Below, piece by piece: positions 8,268-16,575 of a stretch of 54,382 nt of DNA. The translations under genes were made by a program, and so were the position numbers. The first letter of the stretch is position 1. Each line of letters starts with the position of its first letter. This DNA comes from SFWF01 sp045636705 (GTDB lineage: Bacteria > Bacillota > Clostridia > Oscillospirales > Acutalibacteraceae): assembly GCA_045636705.1 (NCBI GenBank), contig JAZTYA010000034.1:1-54382 (forward strand), written 5' to 3'. Below the pieces are notes generated by a model, which saw only the letters and a program-made list of their open reading frames with translations, was not told the origin of the DNA and did not search any database.

Positions 8268-11200
8268 ATGGCAAAAAGAACAGACATTAAAAAGGTTTTA
8301 ATCATAGGCTCAGGTCCTATTGTAATAGGCCAGGCAGCAGAGTTTGACTATGCAGGCACACAGGCTTGCTTAGCACTTAAAGAGGAAGGCTATGAGGTAG
8401 TTCTTGTAAACTCTAACCCTGCAACCATTATGACCGACACCACCATAGCAGATAAGGTTTATATGGAACCTTTAACCCTTGAATACGTTGCAAAGATTTT
8501 ACGCTTCGAGCGTCCTGATGCTATCGTTCCGGGTATCGGCGGACAGACGGGTCTTAATATTGCAATGCAACTTGAAAAGAAGGGCATTCTTAAGGAGTGC
8601 GGCGTTGAACTTTTGGGTACGTCAAGTGAGAGTATCGAAAGGGCAGAGGACCGCGAACTCTTCAAGGAACTTTGTATGTCGATAGGCGAACCTACAATTC
8701 CTTCTGAAATCACATACAACTTAGAAGAAGCAAAGGAAGCCGCAAAGAAAATTGGTTATCCTGTTGTTCTTCGTCCTGCATTTACCCTTGGCGGTACAGG
8801 CGGCGGTTTTGCTAACAACGAAGAAGAACTTACCGAAATCGGTATTAATGCATTCAAGCTTTCTCCTGTTCATCAGGTTTTGATTGAAAAGAGTGTTAAG
8901 GGCTATAAGGAAATTGAGTTCGAGGTTATGCGTGACTCTAACGACCATGCAATCACCATCTGCGGTATGGAAAATATCGACCCCGTTGGTGTTCACACCG
9001 GTGACTCTATCGTTGTAGCGCCTATTATGACACTTAACGACCACGACCTTAAAATGCTTAATGATTCTGCTATCAAGCTTATCAAAGAGCTTAAAATCGA
9101 GGGTGGATGTAACGTTCAGTTTGCACTTAATCCCGACACCAGTGAATATTATCTAATCGAGGTTAATCCCCGTGTTTCTCGTTCATCAGCTTTAGCTTCT
9201 AAGGCAAGCGGATACCCGATAGCCAGAGTTACCGCTAAAATTGCGCTTGGTATGGCACTTGAAGAAATTACAGTTGCAAATACCACTGCGGCATTTGAGC
9301 CAAAACTTGATTATGTAATTTCTAAATTCCCACGTTTCCCATTTGATAAGTTTACAACCGCATCTAACCAACTCGGCACACAGATGAAGGCAACAGGCGA
9401 GGTTATGGGAATAGGTTCAACCTTAGAAGAAAGTCTTTTAAAGGGAATTCGTTCTTTGGAAATTGGTGTAAACCATATCTATCACAATAAGTTTGATAAT
9501 ATGAGCGAAGATGAACTTCGTGAGTATATAAAAGAGTTCAGAGATGACAACATCTTTGCTATCGCAGAGCTCTTATACAGAGGCGCAACGGTTGAAGAAA
9601 TTCACGAGATTACAAAGATTACAGCATTCTTCCTTGAGGCAATTAAAAGAATAATCGATATGGAAGAAACCCTTAAAAAGAATCCTCAAAATCTTGAAAC
9701 TTTGGTTGCCGCTAAGAAAATGGGATTCTCTGATAAGTATGTTGCAAGACTTTGGGAAGTAAACGAGCTTGACGTCTTCGATTTACGCAAGAAGAATAAC
9801 ATCTTCCCAATCTTCCGCATGGTTGATACCTGCCACACAGGAGCTTATATTCCTTATTTCTACTCTTCATACACAGGAGAAAACACTTCTCGCTTAACAG
9901 ACAGAGAAAAGATTGTAGTTTTGGGCGCAGGACCTATCCGTATCGGTCAGGGCGTTGAGTTTGACTATTCAACCGTTCATGCTGTTACAACAATTAAGAA
10001 TTCGGGTTATGAAGCAATTATCATAAACAACAACCCCGAAACCGTTTCTACCGACTATACAACCGCAGATAAACTCTACTTTGAACCTTTAACTCCCGAA
10101 GACGTTATGAACATCATCGAGTTCGAAAAACCAAAGGGAATTATAGCTTCCTTAGGCGGTCAGACTGCAATTAACCTAGCAGAGCCGTTAATGAAGCGCG
10201 GAGTTACCATTATCGGAACCGATTGCGATGCTATTGAACGCGCAGAAAACAGAGATAGCTTCGAGAAACTCTTAACCGAGCTTGGAATTCCTCAACCAAA
10301 GGGTAAGGCAGTTACCTCTATTGAAGCAGGCGTTAATGCCGCAAGCGAAATCGGTTATCCCGTGCTTGTTCGTCCTTCATTCGTTTTAGGCGGACGCGCA
10401 ATGCAGATTGTCGCAAATGAAGAACAACTTCGACATTATCTACAAACTGCCGTTGAAATCGATGAGGACAAGCCCGTTTTAGTTGATAAATACATTCAGG
10501 GTAAAGAGGTCGAAATCGACGCGATTTGCGACGGTAAGGATGTATTTGTTCCGGGGATTATGGAACTTGTTGAGCGCACAGGTATTCACTCGGGCGACTC
10601 GATAAGCGTATATCCCACATTCAGCGTATCCGATAAGGTGAAGGGAATAATTCTTCAATACGCTAAGAAACTCGGTCTTGGAATTGGTATTATAGGTCTT
10701 TATAACATTCAGTTCATCGTTGATGAAAATGATGACGTTTATATTATCGAGGTTAACCCACGTTCTTCAAGAACAGTACCTTTCCTATCAAAGTCAACAG
10801 GTTATAGCTTAGCAGATATTGCTACCGAAGTAATTTTAGGCAAGAGCCTAAAGGAACTTGGCATATTTGCACTCTATCCTGAAGAGAAAAATCGTTGGTA
10901 TGTAAAGGTTCCTGTATTCTCATTTAACAAACTTCGTGGCCTTGATGCATATCTTTCACCTGAAATGAAGTCTACCGGTGAAGCTATCGGTTATGACGAT
11001 AAGCTAAATCGTGCGCTTTATAAGGCTTTACAGGCAAGTGGTATGAAGCTTCAGAATTACGGTACCGTATTTGCTACAATAGCAGATAAGGATAAGGAAG
11101 AAGCATTACCCTTAATCCGCCGTTTCTATAACCTAGGATTTAATATTGAGGCAACCGAAGGCACTGCTAAGTTCTTAAAGCAAAACGGAATTCGTACCCA

Positions 11201-11441
11201 TATTCTTAAAAAGATTCATGAGGGCAGTGATGAAATAGCAGACGCATTAAGACAGGGCCACATTGCTTACGTTCTTAATACTAAGGATATTGCATCTCAA
11301 GGACAGATGAGTGACGGTACCGAGATTAGAAGACTTGCAACCGAAAACAACGTTACAATCTTTACTGCTCTTGATACAGTTAAGGTTCTTTTGGATGTTT
11401 TAGAAGAAACAACTCTCACTATTTCTACAATTGATGCATAG
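8268..11441 (+). CDS. carB: Carbamoyl-phosphate synthase large subunit
   Basis: 1057 residues in two homologous ATP-grasp halves (about 1-550 and 551-930), plus a C-terminal MGS-like allosteric domain (about 940-1057). Each half starts with a GPIxIGQ motif: GSGPIVIGQAAEFDYAG and GAGPIRIGQGVEFDYS. It makes carbamoyl phosphate from bicarbonate, ATP and ammonia delivered by the glutaminase subunit CarA. carA is absent from this operon and window. AAGGAG lies 8 nt before the ATG, and pyrK follows after 9 nt. Confidence 0.97.
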   Translation: MAKRTDIKKVLIIGSGPIVIGQAAEFDYAGTQACLALKEEGYEVVLVNSNPATIMTDTTIADKVYMEPLTLEYVAKILRFERPDAIVPGIGGQTGLNIAMQLEKKGILKECGVELLGTSSESIERAEDRELFKELCMSIGEPTIPSEITYNLEEAKEAAKKIGYPVVLRPAFTLGGTGGGFANNEEELTEIGINAFKLSPVHQVLIEKSVKGYKEIEFEVMRDSNDHAITICGMENIDPVGVHTGDSIVVAPIMTLNDHDLKMLNDSAIKLIKELKIEGGCNVQFALNPDTSEYYLIEVNPRVSRSSALASKASGYPIARVTAKIALGMALEEITVANTTAAFEPKLDYVISKFPRFPFDKFTTASNQLGTQMKATGEVMGIGSTLEESLLKGIRSLEIGVNHIYHNKFDNMSEDELREYIKEFRDDNIFAIAELLYRGATVEEIHEITKITAFFLEAIKRIIDMEETLKKNPQNLETLVAAKKMGFSDKYVARLWEVNELDVFDLRKKNNIFPIFRMVDTCHTGAYIPYFYSSYTGENTSRLTDREKIVVLGAGPIRIGQGVEFDYSTVHAVTTIKNSGYEAIIINNNPETVSTDYTTADKLYFEPLTPEDVMNIIEFEKPKGIIASLGGQTAINLAEPLMKRGVTIIGTDCDAIERAENRDSFEKLLTELGIPQPKGKAVTSIEAGVNAASEIGYPVLVRPSFVLGGRAMQIVANEEQLRHYLQTAVEIDEDKPVLVDKYIQGKEVEIDAICDGKDVFVPGIMELVERTGIHSGDSISVYPTFSVSDKVKGIILQYAKKLGLGIGIIGLYNIQFIVDENDDVYIIEVNPRSSRTVPFLSKSTGYSLADIATEVILGKSLKELGIFALYPEEKNRWYVKVPVFSFNKLRGLDAYLSPEMKSTGEAIGYDDKLNRALYKALQASGMKLQNYGTVFATIADKDKEEALPLIRRFYNLGFNIEATEGTAKFLKQNGIRTHILKKIHEGSDEIADALRQGHIAYVLNTKDIASQGQMSDGTEIRRLATENNVTIFTALDTVKVLLDVLEETTLTISTIDA

Positions 11442-11450
11442 AGGAAAATA

Positions 11451-12185
11451 ATGAAACAGTCTTTATTTACAATTCTAACAAACAACCAAATAGCCGATAA
11501 GGTTTATGAAATGACCCTTTCGGGCGATATTTCGGACATTACCGCAACAGGTCAGTTTGTAAATATTAAGCTTGACGGCTTTTATCTAAGAAGACCCATC
11601 TCGGTCTGCGAGGCTGAGAATGGTGTTTTAAGACTAATCTACAAAGTGGTTGGCAAGGGCACCGAATATATGAGCGCGCTTGGTAAAAACGAAAAGCTCG
11701 ACGTCTTAACAGGTCTTGGCAACGGCTACGATTTAACCCCTTCGGGAGATAGACCTCTTCTTGTCGGCGGTGGCGTTGGCGTGCCTCCAATGTATGGCTT
11801 GGCAAAGGCTTTAAGAAAAGAAGGCAAGGATGTTTCTGTAATCCTTGGTTTTAACACTAAAACCGATGCTTTCTATGAGGAAGAGTTCAAAAAGCTTGGC
11901 TGCAAGGTTTTCATTACAACGGTTGATGGAAGCCTTGGTATAAAAGGTTTCGTAACCGATGCTATCGAAAAAGTAGGGGAGTACACTTACTTTTACACCT
12001 GTGGACCTGAACCGATGCTAAAAGCGCTCTATAATGCTACTAATACTAGCGGACAATTTAGCTTTGAAGAGAGAATGGGCTGTGGATTTGGTGCTTGTAT
12101 GGGTTGCTCTTGCAAGACAAAATACGGCAATAAGCGTATCTGCAAGGATGGCCCCGTTTTAGTTAAGGAGGAGATTATATGGTAG
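11451..12185 (+). CDS. pyrK: Dihydroorotate dehydrogenase B, electron transfer subunit PyrK
   Basis: 244 residues. The FAD-binding motif LRRPISVC (about 42-49), the nucleotide-binding GGGVGVPPMYG, and a C-terminal cysteine cluster CGFGACMGCSC...C for the [2Fe-2S] centre give the complete PyrK architecture. It passes electrons from dihydroorotate oxidation in PyrD to NAD+. It overlaps pyrD by 7 nt, consistent with tight stoichiometric coupling of the two subunits. Confidence 0.95.
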   Translation: MKQSLFTILTNNQIADKVYEMTLSGDISDITATGQFVNIKLDGFYLRRPISVCEAENGVLRLIYKVVGKGTEYMSALGKNEKLDVLTGLGNGYDLTPSGDRPLLVGGGVGVPPMYGLAKALRKEGKDVSVILGFNTKTDAFYEEEFKKLGCKVFITTVDGSLGIKGFVTDAIEKVGEYTYFYTCGPEPMLKALYNATNTSGQFSFEERMGCGFGACMGCSCKTKYGNKRICKDGPVLVKEEIIW

Positions 12186-13090
12186 ATACTAAGGTTGTTT
12201 TGAGCGGTATTGAACTTGATAATCCTATAATCCCTGCTTCAGGCACGTATGGTTTTGGCTATGAGTTTGCAGAGCTTTACGATATTAATATGCTTGGCAC
12301 CTTCTCTTTTAAGGGAACTACAAAGGAAGCTCGTTTCGGCAACCCAACACCCAGAATTGCTGAATGTCCTTCGGGTATGATAAATGCCGTAGGTCTTCAA
12401 AATCCGGGAATAGAAAAGGTTATAAGCGAGGAATTACCCAAGCTTAAAAAATGTTTTAACAAGCCTGTAATGGCTAATATAAGTGGCTTTTCACTTGAAG
12501 AATATGTTTACTGTTGCGAAAAGATTGACAAGGAAGAACAGGTCGGCTGGATTGAGGTAAATGTAAGCTGTCCTAACGTTCACGGTGGCGGAATGTCCTT
12601 TGGTGTTTCTCCTTCTTCTGCCGCAGAGGTAACAAAGGCTGTAAAGGCTGTTACCACAAAACCGATTTATATCAAACTCTCACCCAACGTTACCGATATA
12701 GTTTCTATTGCAAAGGCTTGCGAAGAGGCAGGCGCTGACGGAATTAGCATGATAAACACAATGCTTGGAATGAGAATCAACCTTAATACCAAAAAGCCCA
12801 TTATTGCAAATAAAATGGGTGGTTATTCGGGTAGCGCTATTATGCCTGTGGCACTTAGAATGGTTTATCAGGTTTATGAAGCGGTTAAAATTCCAATTAT
12901 CGGTATGGGTGGTATTACCACAGCCGAGGACGTAATTGAAATGATGCTTGCTGGTGCTACTGCAGTTCAGGTAGGCGCAGCCAACCTTATTGAACCCTTT
13001 GCTTGCAAGAACATTATCGAGGAACTACCAAAAGTTATGGAAAAATATAAAATTAATTCACTAAAAGAAATAATAGGAGGAGCACACTAA
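12179..13090 (+). CDS. pyrD: Dihydroorotate dehydrogenase B, catalytic subunit
   Basis: 303 residues of class 1B. The active-site block VNVSCPNVHGGG contains the catalytic Cys, and GMGGITTAEDV and the phosphate-binding region complete the TIM barrel. It oxidises dihydroorotate to orotate with FMN and requires PyrK next to it. The AAGGAGGAG ribosome site is inside the end of pyrK. Its stop codon overlaps the pyrF start (TAATG). Confidence 0.95.
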   Translation: MVDTKVVLSGIELDNPIIPASGTYGFGYEFAELYDINMLGTFSFKGTTKEARFGNPTPRIAECPSGMINAVGLQNPGIEKVISEELPKLKKCFNKPVMANISGFSLEEYVYCCEKIDKEEQVGWIEVNVSCPNVHGGGMSFGVSPSSAAEVTKAVKAVTTKPIYIKLSPNVTDIVSIAKACEEAGADGISMINTMLGMRINLNTKKPIIANKMGGYSGSAIMPVALRMVYQVYEAVKIPIIGMGGITTAEDVIEMMLAGATAVQVGAANLIEPFACKNIIEELPKVMEKYKINSLKEIIGGAH

Positions 13091-13788
13091 TGGGTAAGGA
13101 TGTAATTATAGCTTGCGACTTTGCGAGCAAGAAAGCTTGTCTTGAGTTTTTAGACAAATTTACAGGCAAAAAGCCTTTTGTTAAAATCGGAATGGAACTT
13201 TTCTATGCAGAAGGTCCTTCAATCGTAAAAGAATTAAAGGCAAGAGGACATAAAATCTTTTTAGATTTAAAGCTTCACGATATTCCTAATACAGTTAAGA
13301 AATCTATGGCAGTTTTATCAGGCCTTGATGTTGATATGACAAACCTTCACGCTGCAGGCACAATCTCTATGATGGAAGCAGCACTTGAAGGTTTAACCCG
13401 TCCTGACGGAACAAGACCGTTACTTATAGCAGTAACACAGCTTACGTCTACCGACCAAGAGCGTATGGAAAATGACCTTTTAATTAAAGAACCTATCGAT
13501 AAGGTTGTTATGCACTATGCTTCTAATGCCGCAAAGGCAGGACTTGACGGTGTAGTTTGCTCACCCCTAGAGGCAGGCAAGGTTCACGAAACCTGCGGAG
13601 CAAAATTTTTAACAGTAACTCCCGGTGTACGCTTTGCTGATGGCGATATCGGTGACCAAAAGCGTGTTATGACGCCTGCAGAGGCTAAGAAAATAGGTTC
13701 TGACTACATAGTAGTTGGCCGCCCTATTACCGCAGCCGCTGACCCCGTAGCCGCATATGAACGCTGCTTGGCAGAATTCGTAGATTAA
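13090..13788 (+). CDS. pyrF: Orotidine 5'-phosphate decarboxylase
   Basis: 232 residues. The catalytic DxKxxD motif is seen as DLKLHDIPNT, with CDFAS near the N-terminus and GRPITAAADP at the phosphate-binding C-terminal end. This is the compact form of the enzyme that decarboxylates OMP to UMP. It starts within the pyrD stop codon, with GGAGGAG upstream at optimal distance. Confidence 0.95.
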   Translation: MGKDVIIACDFASKKACLEFLDKFTGKKPFVKIGMELFYAEGPSIVKELKARGHKIFLDLKLHDIPNTVKKSMAVLSGLDVDMTNLHAAGTISMMEAALEGLTRPDGTRPLLIAVTQLTSTDQERMENDLLIKEPIDKVVMHYASNAAKAGLDGVVCSPLEAGKVHETCGAKFLTVTPGVRFADGDIGDQKRVMTPAEAKKIGSDYIVVGRPITAAADPVAAYERCLAEFVD

Positions 13789-13800
13789 AGGAGAAACACA

Positions 13801-14454
13801 ATGCAAGCATATAAAAGAGAATTTATACAGTTTTTAGAGAGCGCAGGCGTGTTAAAGTTTGGCGATTTTACCGCTAAATCGGGAAGAAAGATTCCTTACT
13901 TTATCAATGCAGGCGATATTAAAACAGGTGACCAAATTTGCAAGCTCGGAGAGTTTTATGCAAAGGCTTATTTTGAAAAAATAGGTAACAGAAGAACCGT
14001 TCTTTATGGTCCTGCATACAAGGGAATTCCGATAGCAGTTTCAGTTGCTACTGCACTTTCTCGTGAAGGACTCGACGTACCCTTCTTCTTTAACCGCAAG
14101 GAAGAAAAGGACCACGGCGAAGGCGGTGTTTTCGTAGGCTATAAGCCACAAGAAGGCGAAGAAATCGTAATTGTTGAGGACGTTATTACCGCCGGTACAG
14201 CAATCCGTGAAAGCATGGCAATACTTTCAGGTCTTAAGGGTACAAAGGTTGCCGCAACATTTGTAATGGTTGACCGCAAGGAAAAGGGTCAGACCGAAAA
14301 GAGCGCTATGGCAGAGGTTGGCGAGGAGTATGGATTCCCCGTATATTCTGTAGTAGACGTATACGACATTATTGAATATTTAGAGGAAGACGAAAAGAAT
14401 CGCGAAAACGTTGAGCGAATCAAGAAGTACCTCGAAGTAAACGGTGCAAAATAA
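13801..14454 (+). CDS. pyrE: Orotate phosphoribosyltransferase
   Basis: 217 residues. The PRPP-binding signature IVIVEDVITAGTA (type I PRTase) and the GPAYKGIPIA loop identify it. It transfers ribose 5-phosphate from PRPP to orotate. The AAAGGAG ribosome site lies in the 12-nt gap after pyrF, and pyrB follows after 18 nt. Confidence 0.95.
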   Translation: MQAYKREFIQFLESAGVLKFGDFTAKSGRKIPYFINAGDIKTGDQICKLGEFYAKAYFEKIGNRRTVLYGPAYKGIPIAVSVATALSREGLDVPFFFNRKEEKDHGEGGVFVGYKPQEGEEIVIVEDVITAGTAIRESMAILSGLKGTKVAATFVMVDRKEKGQTEKSAMAEVGEEYGFPVYSVVDVYDIIEYLEEDEKNRENVERIKKYLEVNGAK

Positions 14455-14472
14455 TCCGAAAGGAATAAAATA

Positions 14473-15387
14473 ATGAGAAGTTTAATTGATATTCTCGACT
14501 TAACAACTGAGGAAATTGATGAATTAGTTGAAACCGCAAACGACATTATTGCTAACCCTAAAAAGTATGCCCACAAATGCGACGGCAAAAAATTAGCAAC
14601 CTTGTTTTTTGAGCCTTCAACCCGTACACGTCTTTCTTTTGAGGCGGCTATGTACGAGCTTGGCGGAAACGTATTAGGCTTTTCAGAGGCGCAAAGTTCT
14701 TCCTCTGCAAAAGGAGAAAGCGTTGCCGATACAGTAAAGGTTGTAGGATATTATGCCGACATTATTGCAATGCGCCACCCAAAAGAGGGTGCGCCATTGG
14801 TAGCTTCGATGAATGCAGGAATTCCTGTAATCAATGCGGGTGACGGCGGACATAACCATCCAACACAGACGCTAACCGACCTTTTAACCATTAAACGTGA
14901 GGTTGGACGTTTTGATAACATCACAGTGGGCTTCTGCGGTGACTTAAAGTTTGGTAGAACGGTTCACTCCTTACTTGGAGCTTTATCGCGCTATAAAAAG
15001 GTTAAGTTTGTGCTAATTTCTCCTGCAGAGCTTACGGTTCCCGAATACTTAAAGAAGGAACTTTTAGAGGCTAAAAACATAGACTTTGTTGAAACAACAA
15101 GTCTTGAAGAGGCTATGCCAAACCTAGATATCCTTTATATGACACGCGTTCAGAGGGAGCGTTTTTTCAACGAACAGGATTATATAAGACTTAAAGACAG
15201 TTATATTTTAACTCCTGAAAAGTTAGAAATTGCAAAGAAGGATATGTGCATTCTTCATCCGCTACCGAGAGTTAATGAAATTTCGGTTGCGGTAGATAAG
15301 GACCCGAGAGCTAAATATTTCATTCAGGCAAACTATGGTAAATATATCAGAATGGCTCTCATTCTAAAGCTTTTGGAGGTGGAATAG
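14473..15387 (+). CDS. pyrB: Aspartate carbamoyltransferase catalytic subunit
   Basis: 304 residues. The carbamoyl-phosphate loop FFEPSTRTRLSFE, the mobile loop residues SSSAKGES, the HPTQ motif and a C-terminal LHPLPR block are present. It forms carbamoyl-aspartate, the committed step. The presence of pyrI directly downstream indicates the allosteric c6r6-type holoenzyme rather than a lone trimer. Confidence 0.96.
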   Translation: MRSLIDILDLTTEEIDELVETANDIIANPKKYAHKCDGKKLATLFFEPSTRTRLSFEAAMYELGGNVLGFSEAQSSSSAKGESVADTVKVVGYYADIIAMRHPKEGAPLVASMNAGIPVINAGDGGHNHPTQTLTDLLTIKREVGRFDNITVGFCGDLKFGRTVHSLLGALSRYKKVKFVLISPAELTVPEYLKKELLEAKNIDFVETTSLEEAMPNLDILYMTRVQRERFFNEQDYIRLKDSYILTPEKLEIAKKDMCILHPLPRVNEISVAVDKDPRAKYFIQANYGKYIRMALILKLLEVE

Positions 15388-15807
15388 GTGATGACAGTAA
15401 GTTCAATAGAGAACGGTATCGTTCTTGACCACATTACTGCAGGCAAGGCTATGGAGCTTTATAAGGCGTTAGGACTTGATGAGCTTGATTGTTTAGTTGC
15501 TATTATAACAAATGCATATAGCAACAAAATGGGCAAAAAGGATATCATTAAAATTGATGCCGAAATAGAACTTAACCTTGATATTATAGGTTATATTGAC
15601 CCTAACATTACAGTAAACGTAATTAAAAACGGGGTAAATACAAAACAACCTAAAATCGAACCACCCGAGAGGATAGAGGACATTATTAAATGTAAAAACC
15701 CTCGTTGCATCACATCGGTAGAGCAGGAATTACCAAACGTGTTTAAGTTAACCGACAGAAAAAATATGGTTTATCGTTGCATCTACTGTGAATCTAAAGC
15801 AAAATAA
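15388..15807 (+). CDS. pyrI: Aspartate carbamoyltransferase regulatory subunit
   Basis: 139 residues. An N-terminal nucleotide-binding domain is followed by a zinc domain with C-x4-C (CKNPRC) and C-x2-C (CIYC), as in PyrI. It binds ATP/CTP/UTP and tunes PyrB by feedback. The start is GTG at 15388 or ATG at 15391; GGAGGTGG (15375-15382) serves either. It abuts the pyrB stop codon directly. Confidence 0.93.
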   Translation: MMTVSSIENGIVLDHITAGKAMELYKALGLDELDCLVAIITNAYSNKMGKKDIIKIDAEIELNLDIIGYIDPNITVNVIKNGVNTKQPKIEPPERIEDIIKCKNPRCITSVEQELPNVFKLTDRKNMVYRCIYCESKAK

Positions 15808-15814
15808 AAGTTTG

Positions 15815-15849
15815 GCGCCTAGTAAATTTACTAGGCGCTTAATTTTTTT
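15815..15849 (+). terminator. Terminator of the pyr operon
   Basis: Perfect palindrome GCGCCTAGTAAATTTACTAGGCGC reduced to a 10-bp stem with a 4-nt loop, spanning 15815-15838. It is followed by TTAATTTTTTT. Confidence 0.93.
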
Positions 15850-15852
15850 ATC

Positions 15853-15881
15853 TTGAAATTAGTGAAAGAAGATAATATACT
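15853..15881 (+). promoter_or_regulatory. Promoter for the SdpI-family gene
   Basis: TTGAAA (15853-15858), 17-bp spacer, TATACT (15876-15881), directly after the pyr terminator. Confidence 0.7.
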
Positions 15882-15908
15882 ATAGTTAGAAAGTGAAGGG
15901 AGAACGAA

Positions 15909-16541
15909 ATGATTAGAAAAAACTTAAAAACTATGATTATAACCTCACTGGTTATACTTCTTCCGATATTACTTGGAATATCACTTTGGGATGAATTACC
16001 CGACAAAATAGCAACACACTGGGGACCTGACGGCAGTGCGGACGGTTGGAGCAGCAAACCTTTTGCGGTTTTCTTTATGCCGATAATTTTATTAGCGTTG
16101 CATTGGATATGCGCTATCGTAACTTCAGCTGACCCTAAAAAGCAAAATATCGAGGGTAAACCGCTAAAATTAGTTTTATGGATATGCCCTTTAATTTCAA
16201 TATTTTTAGGCGTAATGATGTATGGACAGTCCTTAGGAAAAGGATTAAACGTTGCCTTTGTTTCGATTATATTTTTCGGTATACTTTTTATGGTTATAGG
16301 AAACTTTATGCCTAAATGCAAGCATAACTACACGGTAGGAATTAAAGTTCCGTGGACATTAAATGATGAGGAAAACTGGAATGCGACACACCGCTTTGCA
16401 GGAAAGGTTTGGGTTATAGGAGGAGCAGTTTTGGTCTTAACCTCTTTTTTAAAGAACTTTATTCTTTTCTTTATAATAACCTTGGTTATGGCAATAGTTC
16501 CTATAGTTTATTCCTATCTATATTACAAAAATAAGCAATAA
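15909..16541 (+). CDS. SdpI/DUF1648-family membrane protein
   Basis: 210 residues with about six hydrophobic spans. The block DELPDKIATHWGPDGSADG between the first two spans is the DUF1648 signature, and GNFMPKCKHNYTVGIKVPWT matches the SdpI C-terminal region (GxxMPKxKxNxxxGIRxPWT). In Bacillus subtilis SdpI is the immunity protein and signal-transducing membrane protein for the SdpC cannibalism toxin. No sdpABC-like toxin genes or autorepressor (SdpR) are present here, so its role is open: an orphan immunity or envelope stress protein. It has its own promoter and a GAAGGGAG ribosome site. Confidence 0.8.
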   Translation: MIRKNLKTMIITSLVILLPILLGISLWDELPDKIATHWGPDGSADGWSSKPFAVFFMPIILLALHWICAIVTSADPKKQNIEGKPLKLVLWICPLISIFLGVMMYGQSLGKGLNVAFVSIIFFGILFMVIGNFMPKCKHNYTVGIKVPWTLNDEENWNATHRFAGKVWVIGGAVLVLTSFLKNFILFFIITLVMAIVPIVYSYLYYKNKQ

Positions 16542-16542
16542 A

Positions 16543-16573
16543 AAAAGCTCGGAGTTTTTCTCCGAGCTTTTAA
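16543..16573. terminator. Bidirectional terminator
   Basis: Stem GCTCGGAG/CTCCGAGC (16547-16554 with 16560-16567) between A-run and T-run. It is shared by the SdpI-family gene and the convergent membrane protein gene. Confidence 0.9.
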
Positions 16574-16575
16574 TT

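Noticed and set aside
15909..16541. A complete SdpABC-SdpI toxin-immunity locus
   Set aside because: Only the SdpI-like gene is present; neighbours are the pyr operon and an unrelated membrane protein.
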